From assembly GCA_964058805.1 (NCBI GenBank), contig CAXKVV010002144.1, positions 124,001-188,000 on the forward strand: a DNA stretch of 64,000 nt, given 5' to 3'. Shown in pieces: positions 34,211-47,080 of the stretch. The notes under the pieces are model-generated. The model saw only the letters and a list, made by a program, of their open reading frames with translations. It had not been told where the DNA came from and searched no databases. The position numbers and the translations under genes are program-made. This DNA comes from Schoenoplectus triqueter. Lineage: Eukaryota; Streptophyta; Magnoliopsida; Poales; Cyperaceae. Each line of letters starts with the position of its first letter. The first letter of the stretch is position 1.

Positions 34211-34999
34211 CTCTCTCCTCTTTTATTTTGTATTCTCTGTGCTTCTCATATCTAGTTTGCACCTAAGGCTGTTGTTGTCCCCAAGTTGTACCCAGAATTA
34301 TCTTGATCAAATCTCAGCCCTTAATCAATTCATTTAATCTATTTTATTTTCTCTGAATTTATTTCAATAGCTTCAATTGTCCAAAAATCATAAAATTTTC
34401 GCCAAAAATATATAAATTCATGGTGATCACTCCTATAATTTTTAATTCTAATTTTACCCCTGCCTCCTTGTGTTAAAAATTTTTTGATCAAGAAAACTCT
34501 ATTTTCTCCTCTAAATTAATTCTAAATTTCAATTGTAACTTAGTGTCTCTGCCAAATAAAATTCTCTTACCGAAACTACCATAATTAAACACCAATTAGT
34601 CTTGTATTGATGTTTATTAAGGTTTGATTTGATCAACAGTTGATTACTTATCAACAATTGATACAAATCTAGACTTGATCAGATGTTTGCAACATTGACA
34701 CCTGACCAGTCTTGTGAAATTGACTTTAAATCCATGTTCATGAAAGTGATTTGGTCAACAACTGATTACTTGTCAATAATTGACACAAATCTTGGCTTGA
34801 TCAGGTATTTGCAATATTGACACCTAGTCAGCCTTGAAAGCAAAATCACATTAAAATTTCTTGTGATTGGCTGTATCAAAATACTGGCTTGGCTTTGACA
34901 CAATTCTTGTTGTACAGGGATTGTACTACTTCAGTCCTTCTTAGGGTTTGCTCTTAGGGTTTGATTTGAGATTTGATCTTGTCTTTCCTTGATGTCTAT

Positions 35000-35420
35000 C
35001 ACTAAGGTGTGGGACCCACCTGTCAGTGAACAATAATCAGATGGATGACTCCTCAGGAGATCTCTCTCCTGAATCTCCTGAGGGACATCAACCTTGAATG
35101 AACAGGAGGTGGCAGGACTTTTATACCTCTGGCCCTTGTCTAGAATTTCCTTGTGGGATTAATGTTTAATCCTTGCTCCGGCTTGATTAGATTTAGTGGA
35201 TAGGCTAGGTTTAGATTGTTAAAGCTGCTTGTGTGAGACTATCAGATAAGTCTCACTTGTCAGAAAAAAATAATCACATGGGTGATATCCCTTCTCTCTT
35301 GAGTCTCTCGGCTGTCACCCATACCGATTGGACAGTGTATAGTGGGGTATTTATACCCTTGCCTTTTATCCCAAATTTCCTTATGAGACAAATAAACTTT
35401 TTTCGCAGCTCAGCAACGAT
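35000..35420 (+). repeat. Diverged tandem duplication, about 220 bp apart
   Basis: CACCTGTCAGTGAACAATAATCAGATGGATGA (split: CACCTGTCAGTGAACAATAA, TCAGATGGATGA) near 35017 is echoed by CACTTGTCAGAAAAAAATAA and TCACATGGGTGATA near 35252. Both are followed by CTCTC-rich sequence, then CTTTTATACCTCTGGCC or ATTTATACCCTTGCC, and ATTTCCTTGTGGGA or ATTTCCTTATGAGA. Both copies keep a TATA-like motif, so this could be two diverged LTR or promoter copies. Confidence 0.55.
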
Positions 35421-35639
35421 TTCTTCTGGCTGGTGGACCCTCTCTCTTGCCTTTCTCTCCTCTTTCTTATGATTTATTATTTATCCTTGAGATTTTTCAA
35501 GGGTAACAATAATATTACTATTATAAATACTAAAAAAAAATATGCATTGTAAATAATTATTGTTAATATAATAATGTATGAGTGATGCAACGATGCCTTA
35601 TGAAGTACAAAATCTCTCATGTCTTGCATCAATACCTCA

Positions 35640-35915
35640 ATTTTTAAAGTTCAAATGGTCGATCCAAATTATTGAACTTGATCTTCATATTGAAAAAGCT
35701 TTGAAGATTGAATTTTATATATATTTTTTTAAAATATTATTTTTTAGATGGATAAAAAATCACTAGCATTTAATGGTGAAGAAATTATGATATCAATAAA
35801 TATTGTACCCATCTAAAGTAGCAAAAAATTTAAAAAATATATAAAATTTAATTTCCGAAGATATTTTAATATGAAGATTATGTTCAATTATTTGGATTAG
35901 CCATTAAGACTTTCA
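35640..35915. mobile_element. Foldback MITE, about 275 bp
   Basis: The left arm TTCAAATGGTCGATCCAAAT..., ATCTTCATATTGAAAAAGCT and GAATTTTATATATATTTTTT is the imperfect reverse complement of the right arm (AAAAATATATAAAATTTAAT, AGATATTTTAATATGAAGAT, ATTTGGATTAGCCATTAAGA). The arms are about 90 bp with a short AT-rich centre. It resembles the 54731-55130 element in layout and in motifs such as ATATAAAATTTAAT. Confidence 0.7.
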
Positions 35916-36119
35916 AATTCATGATACAAATGCAAAACAAAGTAGAATTAAGTTATTGTATCCTCACTATTTTGTTTTCAACATATTTCCTAAAAACAAT
36001 TTTAAGTATATATTTTACTAATACTTCATCTCAACTGATGAATGTTATCATCTGTCGTGACAATTGTGCGTCGCTATAAAATTGGTGCCCAATAATTTAG
36101 ACCTTTTATCTTTTTAGAG

Positions 36120-36380
36120 CTCCGGCAGACAAGCACAGCACTGCACTGCTCTGTATCGACACGAAGTTAAACTCGCATATATATATATATATATATATAT
36201 CCAAGGTTCGCTTTTGGTAACAGAGACATCTGAAATCTTTGAGAGAATCCAATGGGGGGCAATGAAACAGTGACAAGTTTGGGGCTGGTATGCTCGTCGC
36301 TTCTTACCTCTTCGCGCCAGGGCCCCTGCGCCATTAAATCAGCATTCAATGCTGGGGTTTCTCTGCAGCTGAAATGACAA
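36120..36380 (+). other. GC-richer island with a 41-codon open frame
   Basis: From ATG 36252 a frame of 41 codons (starting MGGNETVTSLGLVCSSLLTS, stop at 36375-36377) lies in a patch much richer in GC than its surroundings. A 26-bp TA microsatellite at 36175-36200 precedes it. I recognise no family. The island may be an exon relic of either strand. Confidence 0.2.
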
Positions 36381-37020
36381 CTTTCTTGTGCTGTTATTTA
36401 CCAACAAACAGAAGTTCCAAACTAGTGTTTGTAAATCGTAAATGTTGTAGAGGAGGTTGAGGTTACTTGGATCAGCTACATACAGTGACCATCGATCAGC
36501 TTTGACAGGGCAGAACTGATCAGGTTGTTCGTTTTTTTAAATGTTTATTTACATTAATATCTCCCATATACTTTTTCTAAATCAATAATTCATGATTTGG
36601 ATTAAATATAGGTCGTGATATACTTGCATACTTGAATCCACACATGGACCGTAATGTAAACTCCCCCCATTCTTCTTCTAAGCTTCATATTTTTATTTTG
36701 GTTAAAAATAATATAAGGTGTACGAGCTGTTTATATATGTTATCTAGTTTAGTTAAAAATCATTGTCGTTATACATATACAGAATATACAACAACAATGC
36801 ATATGATGGAGATAATTATATTGTTTAGGATATGATTCATCAATAGTGATAACATATCATGTGTTGCTTCTATAATATTATGTTTGTTTCGGATGTTAAT
36901 GTTATGCTATTTGGATACTTTGTCATGATTCTTAGATAATCTATTACTATATGATAGGATATATTTTGAAATGTGGCATGGTTAAGAATTAGGATTTGGC
37001 AAGTGGCGTCTGGTCGGTCT

Positions 37021-37404
37021 CAGGGGCGGACTCACTAAGAGTCAGGGGAGTCAACTGACCTCTATAGATTTTGAAAAATAGTGATTTAGATTAATATTTT
37101 GTTAATTTGCCCCCATGTGGATCTAATTTTTGACCCCCTTTGATTGTCTGATTACTTTTCATTGAAGAAAAAAATATTTAATACTATGAATAATGAAATA
37201 ATTATGCAAATATTTCAAAATTTGTAGTCCCGTAGAGAAAAGTTTTCTTCATAGACATAATTATCTATTATTTTGAGTTTTATTTTTTTAATATAAAAAA
37301 ATATTATTTTGATAGTTTTTTAATATTCCAAAAATATATATTAAATTATTAATTTTTTATTTAGTACTCGATTAGTTAATGGGTTTGAATCCAATTATTC
37401 TCTG
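37021..37404 (+). mobile_element. CAGGGGCGGA-ended MITE, copy 2, with 8-bp target duplication
   Basis: It begins CAGGGGCGGACTCAC and ends CTG at 37404. It is flanked by GTCGGTCT (37013-37020) and ATCGGTCT (37405-37412), identical at 7 of 8 positions. An 8-bp duplication with CAG...CTG ends fits hAT-type transposition. The interior matches the copies at 3836 and 56966. Confidence 0.72.
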
Positions 37405-40400
37405 ATCGGTCTCATGTTAGGATTGGTATGTGATAGACGTTAAGCTAGCTAGTTTTTATCGTGGACTTTTTATTTTTATTTTTTGTGGTTTAGGGAATAA
37501 CTATATTTTTTTAACTCCTAAAATGGACGGAAGTTGGCATATATGAAATTCACTTTTTAATAAAAGAAGCATGCACAAAAGCAATGACACTATAAAAAAA
37601 AATAGAAAGAAAAAAAAAACAAAATACAAATCTGCCGTAATCACATATATATAACACCGACGTACAAAAGCATGTTCGACAAATCCACTGCCTAAACACA
37701 ATAACAGCAGAAATTTAAAAATGGAAATGAAAAATGATAAGAACATATATATGAGAACTATTGAGGGATGACAATTTCAAATCACGGGGCTAATTATTGG
37801 TTCCCTTTTAGAATTTTGTATGACGATTCGTTGATAACTTACAGACGACAGTTGTTACACAAAAACACACACTACCACACGACAAAACGTATTAAAAGAG
37901 ACTGTCTATATTATATATTTCGATCGGACGCATCTGCATTCAGCGCGGCTAATTGAGCCGTTCAATAGTCCAAATCCAATATTTCATTGGAATAAAATAA
38001 AGAAAAGATTAATAATTATTTCGAATGACTACTTAATTATCCATCTAAACACGTAATAGGTTTCAAATCACTTAGTTATTGAAGTGTTATTTCTGATATA
38101 TTAAAATGTAAGTTTTAAATTTAGTCGGAGCACGGGCGATATATAATCAACATGCAGAGTTAAATGGAAAGACTCGAATAACGTCTACGCCATTGAACAA
38201 ACAATTAGGGTGATATGAAAAAGTTATGATATTAACGTGACATGTCTTATGATGTATCTCAATTATTTGATATCGTGATGTAATTAAAATATTTTTATAT
38301 ATAATTTGATGTGTTAAAAAAATATAAAGGAAGGACGCACCATATTTATGAGACAAAATACGTAAAATATGTCATGTACATTAAGAGATATTGTGTCATA
38401 GCAATTCATTACATGACATGGATACATATACGATACGTCATATATTGTCACATTTAGATACGATTAGTTATGATTTATTTTGTTTGAAATTTTATCTTTG
38501 TCAATAGAGAAATATTTAAAATTGTAGAAATATTGTGTAATTTATAGTAAAGTGAAGAAAAACTTAAATTAATTTTCATGGTAAAAATTCTATTATATAT
38601 TTATATTTGACAAGAGCTTACTTGACATTGGATAATTTTAAAAATCTTCACAATGTCACTCTAAATAAAATAAAAAATTCTTAAAAATAAAGAAAAATTA
38701 TACAGCTATTTTTCAATTTACAGATCAATAATATTTTAAATTTAATATAATTTAGTTATTATTTTATAGTGCATTAAAATAAAAAGTATTATTTAATACT
38801 TTCTATTTTTGACGGGAGAAAATATTTAATACAGGAGGACCCGTCGCCTTGCAGTTCACAAAATAGGAAGTATTGTTCTGACACGACATTGCAAGAAATT
38901 AATGTTCACATGCGGAACTGTGGAGAACTAAGTGGGACTGCTGCTTCATCCCCGAATTATAACGTGGCAACAGTACAAGCAATTTGCCAGGGGAAAAGGC
39001 AAAAGCAAACAGAAAAATCAGTGCATAGTATTGTAATCTGAAAAGGAAAAAATTGGTTCGTAAAATGAATAAATATGCAGGTCCTAAGATTGGGGTAGAG
39101 TTGGAGAGTTGGGAGTGAGTATTTCTGGATTACTCTATAAGAGTAATTGTTCGAATTCAATATGGTTGTCGAGTTTATATTATCAGTTGTGCGAATTTAA
39201 TATTTAATTTTAAATTTAGAGTCTACTTAAATTTGAGCACTTTATTGAATAAAGTAATTTAGGGGATGTAAATTCGAGAGTTGGAGGGATGAGCTTCGTG
39301 TTTTGTCTCTCTTGGATTGGCTGCTCGGACTCTTCCTGAGTGCTCCTCGCCTTGTTCAGATTCCGAGAGCACCCACCTCCGATCCAAATCTGCATGGTTA
39401 CAAAGGAAAAGGAGAAATGCAAGATGATGAGTATGTCCCATTCCACGCAATTATACAAGAGGTAGTCATGATTTGGTCTATGACCAAGGCAAGAGCCCAA
39501 GGCAGATTTGGATCGGAAGAAAGATTGAAAGAAACTTCTTAATTAACAATTTATCATTGTCGCTTGCCCTCTCCATTGCACCACTACAGCTCGTTTGTCT
39601 AGGACAAATTATTGGATAGAGAAATTAAGACAAAACGATTGCTAGTCATGATCCTATGTCAGAACTCATCAAACAGGTGGTATTTTTTTTTACTTATATT
39701 AATTAGTTACATAATTCTATTTTACACTAACACTGGAAAACGAAATCAGAAATTAGATTTATTGTGAAGAAACAAGAAAATAATTAGAGGCACCCTTTGA
39801 GGTTGTACAAGGTTTATATCGTGTTTATTTATTTATTTTTTAAAAAATAGGACTTCGTATGAACCAGTATATATTATTTTCTATATATTTTCTTCAAAAT
39901 TTAAATATGCGCACCCTATAGAGATATGGAATTTAATACTATCTGTATTAGGCTTGTGATTTTATATTATGTTTAATTAATAGTAGTATAAATATTTTGA
40001 AGTAGTTAAAAAGGGTAGAGAACGAAAAAAAGAGAGTAAAATATAATGATATTTTCTCATAGTAGTATCATATATATGCATATATATTTTTTCTTCTAAA
40101 AACAACTATTTTTTAATATGAAAACGGAAATAAGGTTGAATACAAAAAGAGATTCCACCATTCCGGGTCAGAACTCCCAAGAAAATCAGAGGAACATGAA
40201 ACAAAAGAGATTCCGAGTCACAAGAAGAACGATGGGGAGACTCCAAGATCTCACGTGAAAACGCCGTACTCCTGTTGCAACTTGCAAGTAGTCACGGTCT
40301 CACAGACAACCTTGGTTGCTCAAATTTCAATAAGAAAGAACAATATATTGCAGCCAGAAGTCAACTTGAGCAATTTGTCCTGGTCATGGCCTCATGGGCA

Positions 40401-42390
40401 TGGGTCTAACCACCTGCATCACTAAATCCAATTAATTGTCGCAATGGACCAACCTTGGATTCCCGATCGTCCCTTCATTTATTACTAATTAGTAATTACT
40501 GATTACACACACACTGGGACGGTGGGACTTGTTTCCTTTTTCTGCATAATCTAATATTTATACGGTTTATACTTTCATGAAAAAAGCGTCGACATAAAAT
40601 ATTATATTGTTACTTATTTCTTTGTGCTCGTCTTCAGGGCTAAGTAGTTGGGCCGTGTAGTTGGCCCAAATCTTTCAAAAGAATCAGCATCATGCAAAAT
40701 TTAAATTTTAGGTTATAGCTAGTCTGCTGGAAATTTCAACTTTATGCATTTCCTATGTTAATTCTACATGAATCTTAATTAATGAAAGATTCGCATGTGT
40801 AAAATTACTCCGCCAGCTCTCACACAGCAAAACATCTGCTCTGCAAATGCATTATTATACCACAATAGAGATGAGATGCACAACTAGCTAGGGAAGCAAA
40901 GAGATTAGCTTGAGATGGCAAGTAAACAAAGAGAGAAGGAAACAAACAAGGAGATGGGGATGAGAGGATGAGAGGAGTAGAGGGGATAAGAGTAGACGCA
41001 GATCTCAGCAGAATAGAAAAATAGACTAAAATGAATGAACGGTTGCTTACTCGCTAGTTGCAAGAGTAGAGGGGATAAGAGGATGCTAAGCTAGAAGCCC
41101 TTAGGCCTTAGCACGGGACGGGAAAGTATAGCAAGTAAAAACATAATAAACGAAGAAGCGGTTCCTTGCAATTAAGAAGGTGGTCCCACACTCTATTCCT
41201 CGCCGGTATTCTCATCAGGCGTCTCTCCATTCGTCAATCAAGGTGTTGTTAACTTGTTATGCAAAATTTGGAATTGGTACAAATCTATTCAGTGGGTACA
41301 ATACTAATACAGTAGGTATCAATTATCAAAAACAGCCTCAAACATCCACAAACAGCAAAGAACCAGTATACCAAGGGAAATCCAAAAAAATAGAAATAAT
41401 ATCGACCAATGCATAGAACCAATCAATCACAATAAAAATAATAAATGTCACCACGGGATAGATCGAATCCAACAAATACACAAGAGATCATACAAGAGGA
41501 GACACAATAATTTAAAATTGTTCGGCTAAACCTACTCCACCAGAAAGATAATGACCAATAAATTTACTATAAATCAAAAAGATTATAAAAAAATACTAAA
41601 ATATTTTAATCATTAAAACAAACAATCACTCTATCTTTATCTTCTTCACTCTCTTTATTCTATTATCTTCTCTCTCTTATTTGTTCAAGGCATATAAAAA
41701 TGAGCAGTCATCCGTCACTAAATATTATAGCAACTCTAACTTTTCAGCAGCTCTCTCTAAGAGAGATGGTTGAGGAATAAATAAAAATAAAAAAAATATA
41801 TGGATCATAACTGAATTTGAGCCTAAACACTGTACATGTGTGGTTCCATCTTTATTGCTCACTGGTATTCTTGTTAGGCGCCTCTCCATTCATCAATCAA
41901 GGCGTACAGCTCTACTGAATATGTTTTTTTTTAATAAAAATGAGGGTCTAAGTTATTTATTTTTAATTGTCCATAAAAAAAATTATCCGAATTTTGAAAC
42001 TACGATCTCCTGCACGTAGAATATTACTGAATATGTATTGAGTAGCAGAGTAATTAAACCAAATTATATAATAAATGAAAAATAAATATGTATGCAACAA
42101 GACGTTCTTTTGACAAAAATATATTGTACTATTTCTGAAAAATAAGATTATATGTATTAATTCAATGAGATATTATTTTATTTATTTGATGTCTTAATTC
42201 GTTTTTTTTTGAAGTAGATTTGATATCTTCATTCATTGATCTAAATTTTTTTATTTGACTCTATTTTTTACAAACATAATCTCGTATTCAGATTTGTACT
42301 TGAAATATCATATTTATTAAAAAAAAATATGATACTGGTACAGATTTTTAACGGGACTACTAGGTAAAGAAAAAAAAGCCCCTCTTTTAC
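37405..42390. other. Five kilobases of AT-rich DNA, no gene recognised
   Basis: No protein family is recognised. A GC-richer patch at 39290-39545 has overlapping short frames on both strands with no domain. A purine-rich stretch lies at 40900-41070. A direct repeat pair at 41190/41850 is listed separately. Confidence 0.4.
41178..41911 (+). repeat. Direct repeat pair, about 70 bp, 666 bp apart
   Basis: TGGTCCCACACTCTATTCCT..GCCGGTATTCTCATCAGGCG..CTCCATTCGTCAATCAAGG at 41180-41244 is matched by TGGTTCCATCTTTATTGCTC..ACTGGTATTCTTGTTAGGCG..CTCCATTCATCAATCAAGG at 41842-41903. They could be the diverged ends of an old retroelement or a segmental duplication. Confidence 0.65.
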
Positions 42391-42870
42391 TTGCTAGTTT
42401 ACACCACTGGAGAGAAAAAAATCAATCAATTGGAACTTCGAAAAATCAACATCCAAACCCCCCAACCACACAATTCAGAAGAGAGCTTTTGGGACTTTAT
42501 ATTTGCCCAAGTATTTCTTAGCCGGAGGCCGGAGAGCCTTATGTGCTTGAACCGGTACCTCTTGGCCCGGAGTACTAGGCGATTTTTTAATCGTGTCTTA
42601 TTCAGAGTCACCTTCTTGCGAGCTATGACTAGGGCAGGGGTGAGGTTTCGGCGCTGTTACTTTTGTAGCCATACTCCAGTCTTTATTTATTGGGGCCCAC
42701 AAAAGTTTGATCCAATTTCAATGGTGTCTTTTAATTTTATCAAAAATGTTATGTCTTTTAAAAGAATGACAACAGGACATATGCGAGTAGATTCGGGTTT
42801 CTTTCGGACAGAAGAAATGTGGGGCATGAGATCATCGTATTTGACTTTTGGGGATGCTCTGCTAAGATGA
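42391..42870 (+). CDS. Hypothetical protein, 159 codons, unidentified
   Basis: This is one of the longest uninterrupted frames in the window outside transposons. The region 42480-42680 is clearly GC-richer than its flanks. The product is basic and aromatic (RRFFNRVLFRVTFLRAMTRA around residues 62-81; RRCYFCSH near residue 90) and has no domain I recognise. No TATA or intron signals decide a gene model. The high Arg/Phe content and the presence of shorter frames on the opposite strand mean it may be a chance frame through a captured or organelle-derived fragment. Confidence 0.25.
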   Translation: MLVYTTGEKKINQLELRKINIQTPQPHNSEESFWDFIFAQVFLSRRPESLMCLNRYLLARSTRRFFNRVLFRVTFLRAMTRAGVRFRRCYFCSHTPVFIYWGPQKFDPISMVSFNFIKNVMSFKRMTTGHMRVDSGFFRTEEMWGMRSSYLTFGDALLR

Positions 42871-43034
42871 GAAGATTCATTTGCTACACTGTACAGAAAC
42901 AATTAGTGTCCCAAAATGGATTTATCAATGGATGGTTTTAATGGAGTTATTGAATGATTTCAAAGATGTTTCTAGAAATTCTAAAACTAGACCCTGAATT
43001 AGTTTATACAGTGCTTTGTATCAGAGAAAGATTT

Positions 43035-43400
43035 AAATGCCTTAATTTTTTTTTGCTTTATTCATACTTTTAAATTTCTAATAACTTCAAATTTAAAACT
43101 AAAATATCAAAATAAAAATTTTAGATTTGATATAGATCATTTTATTTATGTATTGATTAAAAATTGTGATCTTTGAATATCATTTGATGTGACATCAAGA
43201 GCTTGTAAAAAAATTACAATAACTGATTAATTTTCTGACGTTGATTTTTTAACTTGTTGATTTACATAAAATAAAAGTGAAAAATAAATAAAATAAATTT
43301 GTGTAGGAAAAAATATAATATAGTTCAAATCTATTATTTTAACATTTAAGCTTCAAATTTTAAATTATTAGAAATTTAAAAACGAAGGCATGATTGAGGG
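43035..43400. mobile_element. Foldback MITE, with a partial relative at 44090-44280
   Basis: The left arm (TGCCTTAATTTTTTTTTGCT then TTTAAATTTCTAATAACTTC) is mirrored on the right by ATTATTAGAAATTTAAAAAC then GAAGGCA. TCAAATCTATTATTTTAACA on the right answers TTTTAGATTTGATATAGATC on the left. Sequence 44090-44280 repeats TTTAAATTTCTAATAACTCA and later CACTTCTATTTTATATAAAT blocks from this element, so it is probably a degraded second copy. Confidence 0.6.
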
Positions 43401-44429
43401 GGAAATTATGCATTTATACTCTAATCTTTGTATTATGTATTTTGTTTTATTCTAGAATCGGTTTTGTAAAGATGAGCTGGGATCATTTTTACTACTATGC
43501 AATCTTGTCCTGTGAAAATATGTTGGGATATATTGTAATAATTCAAAGGGACTAAAGGATATGTAATTATATATCATATATTCATAGGTACTGCAGGGCT
43601 AGACGGATGGTCGTAATTTATTCACCGTTGTATAATTTTTACCGCAAATAATTGGTGGTCCAGTTTCAACTTACTTCAAAAACATTTATTTAAATTCGGA
43701 AAAAATTAAGCACGATGTTCATAATAGATAGAGTTTATTTAATTGGAATAAATTTAAATTTAAATTTACGTTACCATAAAATCATTAGACAGTTTGCAGT
43801 TAAAATTTTCTTTATTGTTTGATGAAATATAAACTCCATTTGAACAGTGGCAGAGCTTGAAATTCAAAATTAGAGGGCTAAAATAAATTATATAACTTAG
43901 ATAACTCATCTTAGAATTTGAAGGGTTGAAATAAAAAATATATATCATCAGTACACTATAAAATATCATAATTAGTATACTAGTTGCATTCCAGCCAAAT
44001 TTTATACTAGTCACATCTAGATAGTTCATTTATTCTTTAACTTGTTCAAGTCAAATAATATTATGTAAATATATAAATATCTCAATTTTTTTACTCAATC
44101 ATGTCTCAACTTTTTAAATTTCTAATAACTCAAATATTTAAAACAAAAATATCAAAATAAACTCGTTAAACTTGATTTATATTATATTTTATTCTTACAC
44201 ATAAAAATTATTTTTTTCACTTCTATTTTATATAAATCAACAAATTATAAAATTAACATTGAGAAATTAATTATATCACTGCATTGACGTCATGAATTTG
44301 ACACGGCCACGATGCCATGAACCGTCATGAAAGAATGAAGATATAAATTAAATGCCAGACAGGACGGATAATTAAATGTCCCAGATCCTCAGCCTGCATG
44401 TTATAAAGCGCTTTGTCTGTACTTTGGTG

Positions 44430-44964
44430 TAGAGTTTTAAAAAAACCCGAACGGGTCAGATCTGACCCGCCAAACCCGTGGCCGCGATCCGACCCGCTCC
44501 GACTTGTAACCCAACCCGTCAAACCCGTGACCCTTTAGAACCGACGGGTCTAGCACTAACACGAGCGCGGGCAAAAAAATTTCACAAAACCTATGCTAGA
44601 CCTGACCCGCCAACCCGTGCAAACCCGCCACCGACCCGTCCCGGGAACCCGTGCAAACCCGGAAAATTTTAAAAAAATTCAAAAAAATGCGGAAAAATTA
44701 TTTTTTTGGTAAAAAATATAAATAGTTATATATTTTTCATATTCTTAATAATTATTTTTAAATTTTTCGAATTTTTTAAGAATTTATTGGGTTTTTTTTA
44801 ATTTTGAAAAAAAAATCCTTGAATCCGACCCGCCGACCCGACGGGTCGCGGCAAAATCCCCCAAAATGAATCAATCCCGTAAAAATCCGTTGATCCGTCC
44901 CGCCAAAATTCGCCGACCCGTATAAACCCGTCCCGACATGACCCGACCCGTTTTTAATACACTA
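44430..44964 (-). mobile_element. Non-autonomous hAT element, TAGNGTNTTAAAA ends
   Basis: The left end TAGAGTTTTAAAA (44430) and the reverse complement of the right end TAGTGTATTAAAA (to 44964) form a 13-bp terminal repeat with 2 mismatches and the hAT TAGNG start. Flanks CTTTGGTG (44422-44429) and CTCTGGTA (44965-44972) match at 6 of 8 positions, a decayed target duplication. The arms are filled with GACCCG/CGGGTC repeats around an AT-rich core. It is the full-length relative, in opposite orientation, of 15979-16604. No coding capacity. Confidence 0.78.
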
Positions 44965-45559
44965 CTCTGGTATGTTACTTTTATCAAAGATTGGAGTGCA
45001 TTAACACACAGTTGGGTAACCAACTCCCTCCAGGACAGCCCCACAAAAGTTTGTTTCCGAACTTTATTAGTGTAAATGATTGGACTAACTTCCCTGCACA
45101 AAAAGCCTTGTTCATTAGCGATGTAGGCCTAGAAGTTGGCCTTTTGAAGCCAGCAGTTTTAACTTGTTAACCACCCAGCAGCATTAGGCCCAATGTCTTA
45201 TATTCATCTTCAATATATGCAAATTGGTAGTTTTGTTAACAATACATACTCATTATTACCCAATTAGTTGCAATCTCTCAGATTAATGTTAACTAATAAA
45301 AATGAAATAAATACATGAAATATGAAGATGTTGGACAAAAGGAAACATATAAAAGATATAGTTCCAGAGCTCAACCAAGTAACCAAGGCAAGGCAAAAGC
45401 AACGGATAAGCCTCCCATAACCCCATTTGGCAACGAGAATAAGTGGGGATAATTAGGAGGGTTAAAGTTATCCCCATGAGAGACGGACATAATTTTATCC
45501 TCCGGTAATCCATGTACAAAACAATGCATAGTGGCATAGCCATTAATTCTTATAGTTTG

Positions 45560-46044
45560 TTTGGCACTCCATGGAATAGTAAAAAGTAGAAATAGAATTA
45601 CTATTCTGACGAATTAATTTATCAAACGAATTTTAGATTAAGTAGAAGAGTATGGAAGAGTGCTAATCCGGTATATCAAGCTATAGGTGGTATATCGGAT
45701 TAGCATTCGTCGGAATAACGATTATTGTTTAATTATGTTGTATTATATTATTATATTATATTATGATTATGATTTATCATTAATATTATATTATTATGAT
45801 TTGTTATATTATTAATATTATAATAATTATTATTATTATATCATTTAGTATTATTACTATGATTATATTATTATTATCCTAATTATTACATTATTATTAA
45901 ATTATTAAATTATTATAATCATTATTATTATATTATCATTACTGTTAGTATTATTATACTATTATATTATTATTACTTATGATTATATTATAATAATTAT
46001 GATTTTAATATTGTATTGCTATATTATGATTATAAATATGATTA

Positions 46045-46096
<52 letters not shown>

Positions 46097-46500
46097 TTAT
46101 TATGTTTTATTATATTATCATATTATGATTATAGTTATGATTATATTAATAATATATTATGATTATATTTATTTATTTATTTATTATTATATTATGATTA
46201 TGATTATAATTTTTTATTATATTATTATATTATAATTATGATTACAACTATAATTATTATTGTCATGATTATGATTATAATTATTATTTGATTATGTTAT
46301 ATTATATTATTATATTGTGATTATGATTATAGATTATGACTATTATTTTATTATTATTATTACTATTATCATCATCATCATCATCATCATCATTATTAGT
46401 ATCATAATTATTCATATTTTAACTATTCTGATTAACAATTGCCAAATGATATCGTTCTTCCGAATAGTCAAGAATATCACTCTTCCAAAATTATTCCTTA
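45560..46500. mobile_element. Possible Tourist-like MITE hosting the long microsatellite
   Basis: The left flank of the microsatellite has GTTTGGCACTCC, TTATCAAACGAATTTTAGAT and GGAAGAGTGCTAAT. The right flank reversed has TTTGATAAATTAAGGAATAA, TTTTGGAAGAGTGATATTC and CATTTGGCA. Similar words in inverted order suggest a PIF/Harbinger-type MITE whose centre was replaced by the expanding repeat. Ends and duplication are not defined. Confidence 0.35.
45722..46420. repeat. About 700-bp ATT/TTA microsatellite with a pure (ATT)n core
   Basis: Nearly the whole interval is built from ATT, TTA, GAT and ATA words. A pure (ATT)n run of roughly 18 units lies at about 46041-46095, and an (ATC)n run of 8-9 units at 46370-46395. 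Open frames of Ile, Leu and Tyr across it are artefacts. Confidence 0.92.
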
Positions 46501-46714
46501 ATTTATCAAAAGAACCCAAAATGTAGATGCCAAAAATTTCACCAAGATATGGTAAAAAAATGTATATTCTACAATCCTGCGGTTACTGAAGGAATGGATA
46601 GTACAATTTCCAGTGGTCTTGTTAAAATGAAATGAACTAGATAAGAGGGAGGAACATAACAATGGAAATATTTTGGAGTTCACTATTTATGCTCTTTTTA
46701 TGCTAATTAGTGTT

Positions 46715-47080
46715 GTAACTCGGATTTTGCTCTGACAATATAATTCTCAAATAAATAATTAGTAATATAAAATTTTAAATATGTTTAATAAAATTTCACA
46801 TTAAAAAAATTCAGCTATAATATTTTTAAATGCTAAATAATAATGATAATGATAATAATAAATAATATAATTAAACACATAATAATTTATAAAGGATCAT
46901 ATAAAAAGTTGGATCATTCTAAGAATTAAATTTCATCTTAAATATATTACACACATTATTTTAAATGAGGAGAGAAAAACTATTTTATATAAATACTTAG
47001 ATTCAACTAGATAAAAATGTTTAAATAAAATTAATAGTGAAAAAATGATGATGTGTCATTTTAAAAAGCTTGAAAACTTC
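46715..47080 (+). repeat. Dispersed repeat, copy 2 of 2
   Basis: Matches 985-1280 in the order of blocks (GACAATATAATTCTCAAATA, then TAATTAGTAATATAAAAT, later ATATTACACACATTATTTTA and AAAATGTTTAAATAAAAT). Copy 2 is slightly longer through an AATAATGATAATGATAATAA microsatellite insertion near 46840. Confidence 0.55.

Noticed and set aside
42391..42870. Interpretation as a mitochondrial DNA insertion
   Set aside because: Composition hints at it, but I cannot identify any organelle gene in the translation.
45999..46526. Ile/Leu/Tyr-rich membrane-like frames
   Set aside because: They are translations of the ATT microsatellite.
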